Position numbers and translations under genes: made by a program
Notes under the pieces: generated by a model
What the model was told of the DNA's origin: nothing
The model's input: only the letters and a program-made list of their open reading frames with translations
Database searches by the model: none
Part shown: positions 1-6,466 of the stretch, one piece after another
Layout: the number at the start of each line of letters is the position of its first letter
Position numbering within the stretch: position 1 is the first letter of the stretch
Assembly (NCBI GenBank): GCA_937885475.1
Contig: CAKZZR010000125.1
Location: 1-10,920, forward strand
DNA from: an uncultured Treponema sp.
Lineage (GTDB): Bacteria; Spirochaetota; Spirochaetia; Treponematales; Treponemataceae
DNA: 10,920 bases
Direction of reading: 5' to 3'

Positions 1-1506
1 GGAGAGACGCACTTCTTCCTGCCCCGAAACGGTTCGCACAGGAATTCCCGCCATACGTGCGACAATCCGTTCCACATCTGCAGTCGTCACAGGAACCGGC
101 TCAGCCGTTCCCACAAGAACCGCTTTTGTTTCATCGATTTTCTTCTGTCCGACCGCCCTGAGATGCACAGCCGCACCGACTTCATCCATAACATCAATCG
201 CCTTGTCAGGAAGGCAGCGCTCCGGAATGTAACGGCGAGAAAGCTTTACGATGGACGGAATGACGTCGTCGTCGTAGATTATGCCGTGAAAATCCTCATA
301 CTGAAATTTTATGCCGGAAAGAATGGCAATCGAGTCCTCGTCGCTCGGCTCTTCTACCATCACCTTCTGAAAACGGCGCTCAAGGGCGGTGTCCTTTTCT
401 ATGTAGCGGCTGTACTCCTTTGTGGTGGTCGCGCCGATTATCTGAATCTCGCCGCGGCTGAGCGCGGGCTTGAGCATGTTTGACGCGTCCATCTGCCCTT
501 CAGGACCTCCGGCACCGATTATGGTGTGAAGCTCATCGATGAAAAGCAGGATATTTCCGCTTTCGCGCACCTCGCTCATAAGGCGCTTCATGCGCTCCTC
601 AAATTCTCCGCGGTATTTTGTTCCTGCGATAAGCGCCGCAAGATCAAGCGAAAGCACGCGCTTACGCAGCAAGCCCGACGGCACGTTCCCCTTGGCAATG
701 TACCATGCAAGTCCTTCCACGATGGCGGTCTTACCTACGCCCGGGTCACCAACCAAAACGGGATTGTTCTTTGTGCGGCGGCTAAGAATCTGGATGAGGC
801 GGTTTATTTCTTTTTCCCTTCCTACGACGGGGTCAATTTTGTTCTCACGCGCCATGTCGGTAATGTCGCGGGAGAATTCCGCAAGGAACGAATCGTCGCC
901 GCGGCTTTTTTTGGCGTTCTGCGGCTTCTTTTTGTCTGCCGGTGCAGCTTCCTGCGGAGCCTTCAGAAAATCCGCGAATTCACTGAGCGCATCGCTTCCA
1001 AAAATAGACTGAATGGTGGAAGCCGCAAGGTCGCGGGAAACTTTTTCCATATAGGACGACTCGCCCGTCTTCTGTACCTCGCGCACCTTGTCGCGCACGG
1101 CAGAAAGAGGTAGCCGCGCCGCGTCAAAATAGCCTGCGGTCAGGCTTCCCGGCTCGCGCACGGCAGAAAGCAGAAGGTGTTCCGTTCCCACATAGGGATT
1201 CATGAGCGCCTGCGATTCCAGTTCGGCAACATCGATGAGATTTTTTGTGCGCCAGCCGCTGGGAATCTCGTCAACATCCAGCTGAACGTGCTGGGAATTT
1301 GAGTTCAGAAAGTTTTCCAATGCCAGTTGAAAGGTCAGAATGTTAAGGCGCAGGTTCTTAAGAGTCTCAAACGCAAGCCCCTCGCCGTTTTTTATCATAG
1401 CAAGCAGAATGTGCTCCGGAAGGATTTCCGCGCTTCCGCATTTTCTTGCCTCATCCTGACAAAGCGCATACACAAGACGGGATGCCCGAGTGGAAAGTTT
1501 TTTCAT
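1..1506 (-). CDS. clpC: ClpC/ClpA-type AAA+ unfoldase, N-terminal 502 codons (3' end outside window)
   Basis: ATP-driven unfoldase subunit of the cytoplasmic Clp protease, which threads substrates into ClpP. The reading frame runs open from ATG 1506 to base 1, so the second AAA+ ring is not visible. The N-domain (about residues 1-140) has two Clp_N repeats, each with a P/T-E-H-hydrophobic motif (E31 and E109). A Lys/Ala/Pro-rich linker follows (about 175-202). The D1 AAA+ module shows Walker A GDPGVGKT (253-260), pore loop KYRG with Tyr298, Walker B IDEL (323-326), sensor GATT (358-361) and the arginine-finger region ERRF (376-379). Only about 20 residues separate the end of D1 (DEVGAAV, from 441) from the next conserved block (DVERIVARMAGIPV), so the ClpC middle domain is absent, as in ClpA. 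The start overlaps the mcsB stop (ATGA), with GGGG five bases upstream. The N-domain and mcsAB neighbours favour the name ClpC; the architecture would also allow ClpA. Confidence 0.93.
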   Translation of the reverse strand, partial: MKKLSTRASRLVYALCQDEARKCGSAEILPEHILLAMIKNGEGLAFETLKNLRLNILTFQLALENFLNSNSQHVQLDVDEIPSGWRTKNLIDVAELESQALMNPYVGTEHLLLSAVREPGSLTAGYFDAARLPLSAVRDKVREVQKTGESSYMEKVSRDLAASTIQSIFGSDALSEFADFLKAPQEAAPADKKKPQNAKKSRGDDSFLAEFSRDITDMARENKIDPVVGREKEINRLIQILSRRTKNNPVLVGDPGVGKTAIVEGLAWYIAKGNVPSGLLRKRVLSLDLAALIAGTKYRGEFEERMKRLMSEVRESGNILLFIDELHTIIGAGGPEGQMDASNMLKPALSRGEIQIIGATTTKEYSRYIEKDTALERRFQKVMVEEPSDEDSIAILSGIKFQYEDFHGIIYDDDVIPSIVKLSRRYIPERCLPDKAIDVMDEVGAAVHLRAVGQKKIDETKAVLVGTAEPVPVTTADVERIVARMAGIPVRTVSGQEEVRLS

Positions 1507-2654
1507 AAATTCCCCAAAGAAATGGTACTGAATGCTTCCTGAAGAATGAGCGCACGGATTCTGTCCGTCTTTGCACGCTCGTCGCGCGCAATATCGTCCT
1601 CAAACGAAAAATGTCCGTCCTGCAGAAGATAGAACAGATGCCCCGGCTGAATTCTGTATAAAAGGCCGCACAACATATCGTCCGAAATTCCTTCAAGCAT
1701 TCCGAGCCGAAGCCCGAATTTTATGTCCGATATGATATCCAGCGCCTCTCGGAGCGAAACCAACAGGCTGAACTTAGCGATTGAATACGCACGGATAACG
1801 GAATTCCTGACAATCGTCCTTTTATTATCGGCACATTCCGTCGAAATCTTGCGCTCAGTTTCTGCAATATCCCTGCACGCCGCCTCAAAATCGGCAAGCT
1901 GGCTCATCTCGCTGCCATTAAGGGCGGACGTAGTTTCTATCGTAAAAAAATTGCCGGCGGCGCTGCCCTGAGAAAGTTCGGGGAACGCGGGAACCACGCA
2001 CAGGCGGCTTTGTTTTGCGATGTCCGTTATGCGGGAAAGCATGCCAAAGCGCACCGCCGCCGGAATATGGATGCGGGCGGACAGCTTGAGCGCGCTGCCA
2101 GTGTCTCGGAATGAGGCGGTGAGATAGCCAAAATCGTACGAGGCGGCAAACTGAAGCCGCTCCTGAAGGGCGGAATCGATGCGGTATGCGCCGTCAAACG
2201 CGTTCTGAATGCCCAGTGCGCTCTGAAAGAAGGAAATGCGGATGTGGTCTCCGCAGTTTACGGTGGTGCTGCACCGTCCGTCCGTACTCATAACCACACC
2301 GGTTTCTGGAAGCCGCACGCCTTCCGGCGGAACGCGACGGGGAAGCGCCCTGAGCACGCCGCGCTCCTCAAGGATGCGCCTGCCGTTGGCGTCGAGAGAA
2401 GCGGTTTCCACTGCGTGAAAGCCTGACTCAGCGCTTGCGCCCTGCATTTGGGCGAACGCGTCAAACACCAGCGACTGCACGCGCCGCGCGTCATCGCCCC
2501 GAAAATTCGAAGGAAACGGAAAATTGGCAAGATTGCGTGCGATGCGCGCGCGCACTGACACAATCACGTCGGGATCAGCGCCGGGGCACGCAAACCAGGG
2601 CTTAAAATCTTTTTCTTCACTCTTCAGTCTGTTCTCCCGAAGCACCGTCCGCAA
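1503..2654 (-). CDS. mcsB: McsB homologue (protein-arginine kinase family), probably catalytically inactive
   Basis: Full-length member of the phosphagen-kinase-related McsB family, which in Bacillus phosphorylates protein arginines to mark them for ClpCP. Recognisable blocks are SVRARIARN (33-41), DHIRI (136-140), GYLT (176-179), an AAGN block (232-235), SDIKFGLRLGMLEGIS (309-324) and a C-terminal ARDERAKTDRIR block (356-367). The R-x-R pair (R35, R37) and R139, expected to hold ATP phosphates, are kept. The Glu before DHIRI is Gly135, the Cys after GYLT is Ser181, and the RGxxGE loop is not recognisable around 220-230, so normal kinase chemistry is doubtful. The C-terminal R357-D358, matching the Bacillus phospho-arginine-sensing site, seems kept. 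There is no ATG start. TTG 2654 is used here; GTG 2645 and CTG 2627 (GGGAG at 2634-2638) are alternatives. It overlaps mcsA upstream and clpC by four bases downstream. Family assignment is secure; activity is inferred from a remembered alignment. Confidence 0.9.
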   Translation of the reverse strand: MRTVLRENRLKSEEKDFKPWFACPGADPDVIVSVRARIARNLANFPFPSNFRGDDARRVQSLVFDAFAQMQGASAESGFHAVETASLDANGRRILEERGVLRALPRRVPPEGVRLPETGVVMSTDGRCSTTVNCGDHIRISFFQSALGIQNAFDGAYRIDSALQERLQFAASYDFGYLTASFRDTGSALKLSARIHIPAAVRFGMLSRITDIAKQSRLCVVPAFPELSQGSAAGNFFTIETTSALNGSEMSQLADFEAACRDIAETERKISTECADNKRTIVRNSVIRAYSIAKFSLLVSLREALDIISDIKFGLRLGMLEGISDDMLCGLLYRIQPGHLFYLLQDGHFSFEDDIARDERAKTDRIRALILQEAFSTISLGNL

Positions 2655-3153
2655 CGCTGCCCCGCTCCAGAGCCTTCAAAAAATCGCGGTAGACGGCAGC
2701 CTTCTCATAATTCTCGCTCTGCACGGCTTCGTCAAGCTTTGCCTGTAGGTCGGCGCGGTCAGTGAGCGCGTTTCGGAATGAGGCAAGACGGCGCGGCATT
2801 TTTCCGGTGAACGCGCCTGAAATGTCGTTTTCTGACATTGAGGCAGCAATCTCGCTCTTGAACACCTCGTAGCATTCAGGGCAGCCGGCAGTTCCGCTCT
2901 TAAGCACTGAATACAGGCTCATGCCGCAGATGGGGCACAGGCGCTTTGAGTTCGCGTCGGAAAGCGCTTCCTTTTCCTCAATTTCCTTAAAGACGGCGGC
3001 AAGGTTTTCTGCATTGGGAGCGGCAACCGGCGTCTGAATTCCACGCGCCATAGCGCAGTCGGGACACAGGTGAATTTTCCGCTTTCCGTTGTTTCCGATT
3101 GCCTCCAAAAAAATCACGGCTTCTTTTTTCTTACACAAATCACACAGCATCAT
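2617..3153 (-). CDS. mcsA: McsA-like zinc-finger/UVR-domain protein
   Basis: A 178-residue cytoplasmic protein with the McsA layout. It has two four-cysteine zinc sites (C4, C7, C30, C33 and C73, C76, C91, C94), then a C-terminal UVR motif at about 136-162 (LQAKLDEAVQSENYEKAAVYR). In Firmicutes McsA binds and activates McsB and helps hand substrates to ClpC; the same partnership is inferred because mcsB and clpC follow directly. The length is close to that of Bacillus McsA. Two adjacent ATGs exist (3153 and 3150). The ribosome site AGGAAAG (3155-3161) is almost touching the first, so the second may be used. The start overlaps the permease stop as ATGATG, implying translational coupling. All eight metal ligands are present, so this protein looks intact, in contrast to the altered McsB active site. 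Automatic pipelines often label it only as a UvrB/UvrC-motif protein. Confidence 0.93.
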   Translation of the reverse strand: MMLCDLCKKKEAVIFLEAIGNNGKRKIHLCPDCAMARGIQTPVAAPNAENLAAVFKEIEEKEALSDANSKRLCPICGMSLYSVLKSGTAGCPECYEVFKSEIAASMSENDISGAFTGKMPRRLASFRNALTDRADLQAKLDEAVQSENYEKAAVYRDFLKALERGSVADGASGEQTEE

Positions 3154-4481
3154 ACTTTCCTGAACGTTTCAAGTGGAATTTCCCTGCCCGCTTTTACCGC
3201 CGGAATGACCGACACGAACAGCGAGAGCAGGATGACCGCGCCAGCGATGAGAAACACGTTCTCAAACGGCACGGACACAGGAATTTCCGTCAGATAATAG
3301 GCTGGATTCAGCAGCTGCATTCCCTCAAAATGAGAAAGGCTGTTTCCTTCCAGCAAAAAAATGACCTTCGCACACAGATTCACCGCTTTCTCAATGTAAA
3401 AGACGATGACATTTATGTTCACCGCACACAGAATGCCAATCGGAAGCCCGACGAGCGTTCCCAGAGTGCCACAGCACACTCCCGCAAGCAGGAATGAAAT
3501 GGTGATTCCCGCAGGCGACGCGCCAAGACTCTTGAGAATGGCGATTTCCTTGCGCCGCTCCATGACCAGCATGACGAGCGCCGAGGAAATGTTCACCGAG
3601 GCGACCAGCACAATCAGCAGCATGATGAACGTGAGCATGACCTTTGTTGACGAAAAATTCTGGAACTGGGCGGGATTCACCTCTCGCCAGACGTACACGC
3701 GACCGTAGCCGCTGAGCATGCGGTTGAGGTCGCTTTTTATGCGACCGTAGTCAGAAGAAAGCGGATACGTGCTGTCAATCAGTATGGAAACATTTGCAGA
3801 CTGAGCGGGAATGAGCGAAAGCCCCTTTTCCAGCGGAATGAAAATCCAGAGCGCGTCCAGTTCCTGATAGCCGGACGACACCACAGCGCTTACCGTAAAC
3901 GAGGCGGAAACCGGCACCGTAGCGCCCGCGGCGTTCTGCTTTGTAAGGATGACGCGGAACGAGTCGCCCGCCGTAACGCCCAGAAGCCCGGCGACCTTCT
4001 CGCCAAGCACGGCACCGCGCTCTGCGCTCCTGAAATCCGCAAGGGAGCCGCACTGCACGCGGAAAAACCGGCGGAACTGCTCGTTCCGCTCAAAAATGTC
4101 GGGCTCCACCGCGCGGAGCCTGGCGCCGGTGCGGTAGGTTTTTCCGGCGGCAAGCGCGTCGCCCTCAACAAGGATAAAACAGTCCTGCACGCCCTGCACC
4201 GCGCGGAATTCCTCGCAAAAGGACACGAGCGTATCGCGCGCTGTGCTGCCAAGTGAGCCGCGCCGTATATACGCATGCAGCTCGCCCGAAGAAAGCCCTA
4301 CGATGCGCTCCGTCATGCCGTTTATCATGCCGTCCGCAAACGACATGACGACGACCAGAGGAATGATTCCTATTCCTATGCAGATTATGGCGCCAAAAAT
4401 GCTTCTGCGGGCGGAGGAATTCTTTGCCGTCCGAGGAAGGATAAGCCGGCTCGCAAACAGTGCGGAAGCTCTAAAGGTCAT
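3150..4481 (-). CDS. LolC/LolE-family lipoprotein-releasing ABC permease (second permease)
   Basis: Inner-membrane permease of 443 residues in the LolC/E (MacB/FtsX-like) family, which with LolD extracts lipoproteins from the inner membrane for delivery to the outer membrane. Topology follows the family: TM1 at about 28-48, a large periplasmic domain at about 50-278, TM2 at about 280-305, then the cytoplasmic coupling segment KEIAILKSLGAS (311-322), TM3 at about 328-356 and TM4 at about 406-428. A NPAYYLTEIPV segment (392-402) before TM4 resembles the LolC/E C-terminal region. The start is ATG 4481 because AGGAGA lies five bases upstream and the N-terminus then fits the family; an in-frame extension to 4547 would run deep into lolD. 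It overlaps the lolD stop by 11 bases and mcsA by four. By order in a lolC-lolD-lolE layout it would be LolE, but sequence alone did not let me separate LolC from LolE. Confidence 0.9.
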   Translation of the reverse strand: MTFRASALFASRLILPRTAKNSSARRSIFGAIICIGIGIIPLVVVMSFADGMINGMTERIVGLSSGELHAYIRRGSLGSTARDTLVSFCEEFRAVQGVQDCFILVEGDALAAGKTYRTGARLRAVEPDIFERNEQFRRFFRVQCGSLADFRSAERGAVLGEKVAGLLGVTAGDSFRVILTKQNAAGATVPVSASFTVSAVVSSGYQELDALWIFIPLEKGLSLIPAQSANVSILIDSTYPLSSDYGRIKSDLNRMLSGYGRVYVWREVNPAQFQNFSSTKVMLTFIMLLIVLVASVNISSALVMLVMERRKEIAILKSLGASPAGITISFLLAGVCCGTLGTLVGLPIGILCAVNINVIVFYIEKAVNLCAKVIFLLEGNSLSHFEGMQLLNPAYYLTEIPVSVPFENVFLIAGAVILLSLFVSVIPAVKAGREIPLETFRKV

Positions 4482-5166
4482 GCGCTTCTCCTGCAAGCTC
4501 GATTTTTCCGTTGCGGATTGTATAGCGCACGGAACCCTTCTGCGCAAGATTCACGTCATGCGTAACAAGAATCAGCGTCTTCTTATATTTGTCTGCCATG
4601 GAAAAAAGAAGGTCGCTGATGAGCGCGGCATTCGCAGGGTCAAGGTTTCCGGTCGGCTCGTCCGCAAGGATGAGTGACGGATTGTTTATGAGAGAGCGGG
4701 CTACGGCAACGCGCTGACGCTCTCCGCCAGAAAGCTCACCGGGCAGATGGTTCATGCGGTCGCCCAAGCCTACGTCGCTCAAAAGTTGCTTTGCGCGCAG
4801 AAGAGCATCCTTCTTGGGCGCACCCGCCATGTAGCGCGCCATATACACATTCTCCAGCGCGGTAAAATCCTTCAGAAGATAATGAAACTGGAAGATAAGA
4901 CCAAGGAATGAGGAGCGGTATTCCGACTGCTCTTTTTCTGTAAGCGCGGTTACGTTCCATGGACCGGCAAGAACGGTTCCTGCGGTCGCCTTGTCTATGC
5001 TTCCGATTATGTTCAGCAGCGTGCTTTTTCCGCTTCCGCTCTCACCTATAATGACGGTCTTGCTTCCTTCCTCTACGGCAAAATCAACGTCCTTAAGGAT
5101 GGTAAGGCTTTCGCTTCCATTTGAATATGTTTTTTCCAGCCCCGAAATGCGAACCAAATCACTCAT
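4471..5166 (-). CDS. lolD: LolD, ATPase of the lipoprotein-releasing ABC transporter
   Basis: Cytoplasmic ATP-binding subunit (231 residues) that powers the two flanking LolC/E-type permeases. All ABC motifs are intact: Walker A GESGSGKST (41-49), Q-loop in FQFHYLL with Q93 (the FQFH form is typical of LolD), signature LSGGERQ (145-151), Walker B LILADE (165-170) followed by PTGNLD, and switch His203 in LVTHD. The start is ATG 5166 (MSDLVRISGL), with GGAGG nine bases upstream; an extension to 5184 adds six residues without support. The start lies inside the end of the preceding permease gene (eight-base overlap) and the stop lies inside the next one (11 bases), so the three subunits are probably coupled in translation. 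MacB-type export ATPases are close relatives, but the two full LolC/E permeases on either side favour Lol. Confidence 0.94.
   Translation of the reverse strand: MSDLVRISGLEKTYSNGSESLTILKDVDFAVEEGSKTVIIGESGSGKSTLLNIIGSIDKATAGTVLAGPWNVTALTEKEQSEYRSSFLGLIFQFHYLLKDFTALENVYMARYMAGAPKKDALLRAKQLLSDVGLGDRMNHLPGELSGGERQRVAVARSLINNPSLILADEPTGNLDPANAALISDLLFSMADKYKKTLILVTHDVNLAQKGSVRYTIRNGKIELAGEAHDL
4487..4492 (-). promoter_or_regulatory. Ribosome binding site of the second Lol permease
   Basis: AGGAGA on the minus strand, five bases before ATG 4481 and inside the lolD coding end. It decides the permease start against the longer in-frame extension to 4547. Confidence 0.75.
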
Positions 5167-6466
5167 CGTGCAACACCTCCGCAACGCTCATCTTAAGCAC
5201 GTTGCCGCTCGCCTTCCAGCTCGCCCACAACGGAGAGACGATGCCAAAAAGCACAATCATCAGAACTTCCTTCAGAACAATACGAGCAGGAATTTCCGCG
5301 TAGATATCATACATGGTATTCCGGGAAAGGAACACCGCATTTTCAGGAGAAAAAATCAGCGTAATGAGATACTGCACGCCGTACATGACGTAAGAGGCGG
5401 CGATAAAAATGGAATGAATGTTAACGCTGATAAGAATGCCAAGGAACGCCCCCCACAACGCGCCTACAAAGCCGCTGGTAAAGCCACGCATGATAAAAAT
5501 AAAGCGGATTTCCGCGCGCGTTCCGCCCAGCGCAGAAAGAATGGAAATGTCGCTGCTGCGCTCAAGGACAAGGCGGCGCATTCCGTTGTAGATGTTGATT
5601 CCCACGACTATGAAGATGATGCACACCAAGAGCATGAGGATATTCTTTTCTATGCGGAGCGTTCCAAAGAAAGAGCGGTTATATTCCCGCCACGACTGCA
5701 CCGCACAGGTCGGAAATTCCGCCTGAATCCGCCCAGCTGCCGCAATGTCGTCAGTGGGATTGTCAAGCTTTATGCCGTACAACGCCCGGGCAGAAGAACC
5801 GAAATATTTTTCTGCCGCCTGTACGCTCACAAAGGCGAAGCTCGTATTTATGTCCAGATACGAACATTCAAACACGCCGCTTACAGTGAACGTCCTGTTT
5901 GAGGAAATGAGCGAGACATCTGAACCGCCGCTCAACGCCACAAGGCTTACCGGGTCGCCCACCATGACGCCTAGAGTACGGGCAAGCTCCACACCAAGCA
6001 CTATCGTATCATTAGAGGAAAGGTCAAAGTCGCCGTACAGAATATGAGTCTCGCGGGCAAAGCCAGAATCCATGGAACGAACGTCCGCCGGAAGCGCACG
6101 GATTAGGGCGGCGGTCTGCCGTCCTGACCTGCCCGCAATCAGTGCCTCGGACTCGTAGAACGGAACGACGGCAGAAATCTGCTTGTCCTGGGCGCAAAAA
6201 TCGATTAAGTCTGGAACGCTCACAAGCTCGTCCGGAACGGCGCGAAGATGATACGAGGAAATTTCCATGATGGGACTGACAGAGGTCTGCTGAAAGCCGT
6301 TCATCACGCTGAGCACTACAATAAGCGTCATAACGCCAAAGCAAATTCCCAGCGTCGCAAGCAGTGTCGTAACGGCGGAGCGTCCCGCGCGGTCAATGCG
6401 CGCAAAACGCCCGGACACCTCAAAAATCCAGCGCAAGGACGAAAAACTGCTCTTCCTAGTTCTCAT
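5159..6466 (-). CDS. LolC/LolE-family lipoprotein-releasing ABC permease (first permease)
   Basis: Inner-membrane permease of 435 residues. The N-terminal stretch TLLATLGICFGVMTLIVVLSVMNGF (TM1, about 34-58) closely matches the conserved VLSVMNGF start of LolC/LolE. A periplasmic domain follows (about 60-272). A WREYN...RIEKN segment precedes TM2 (about 275-296), as in LolC. SDISILSALGGT (305-316) is the coupling helix that meets LolD. TM3 is at about 325-350 and TM4 at about 400-418. The partner permease encoded after lolD is clearly different in sequence, so the transporter is a heteromeric LolCDE type rather than a homodimeric LolF type. The ATG start has GGAGG ten bases upstream and overlaps the preceding exported-protein gene by 11 bases; the end overlaps lolD by eight. 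Position before lolD would make it LolC in the enteric order. No lolA or lolB is seen here. Confidence 0.92.
   Translation of the reverse strand: MRTRKSSFSSLRWIFEVSGRFARIDRAGRSAVTTLLATLGICFGVMTLIVVLSVMNGFQQTSVSPIMEISSYHLRAVPDELVSVPDLIDFCAQDKQISAVVPFYESEALIAGRSGRQTAALIRALPADVRSMDSGFARETHILYGDFDLSSNDTIVLGVELARTLGVMVGDPVSLVALSGGSDVSLISSNRTFTVSGVFECSYLDINTSFAFVSVQAAEKYFGSSARALYGIKLDNPTDDIAAAGRIQAEFPTCAVQSWREYNRSFFGTLRIEKNILMLLVCIIFIVVGINIYNGMRRLVLERSSDISILSALGGTRAEIRFIFIMRGFTSGFVGALWGAFLGILISVNIHSIFIAASYVMYGVQYLITLIFSPENAVFLSRNTMYDIYAEIPARIVLKEVLMIVLFGIVSPLWASWKASGNVLKMSVAEVLHDE
5176..5180 (-). promoter_or_regulatory. Ribosome binding site of lolD
   Basis: GGAGG nine bases before ATG 5166, located within the last codons of the upstream permease. 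It supports the shorter LolD start. Confidence 0.7.

Noticed and set aside
526..1113. Plus-strand open frames opposite clpC
   Set aside because: The minus strand here encodes the AAA+ D1 domain and linker with intact motifs; the plus frames show no domain and no fitting start region.
4482..4547. 22-residue N-terminal extension of the second Lol permease
   Set aside because: It would lie deep in lolD and has no better ribosome site; ATG 4481 with AGGAGA five bases upstream matches the family N-terminus.
4991..5902. Long plus-strand open frame of about 300 codons
   Set aside because: It lies antisense to lolD and the first Lol permease, both with clear family motifs. Its translation is rich in His/Arg/Lys with no recognisable domain, as expected of a shadow frame.
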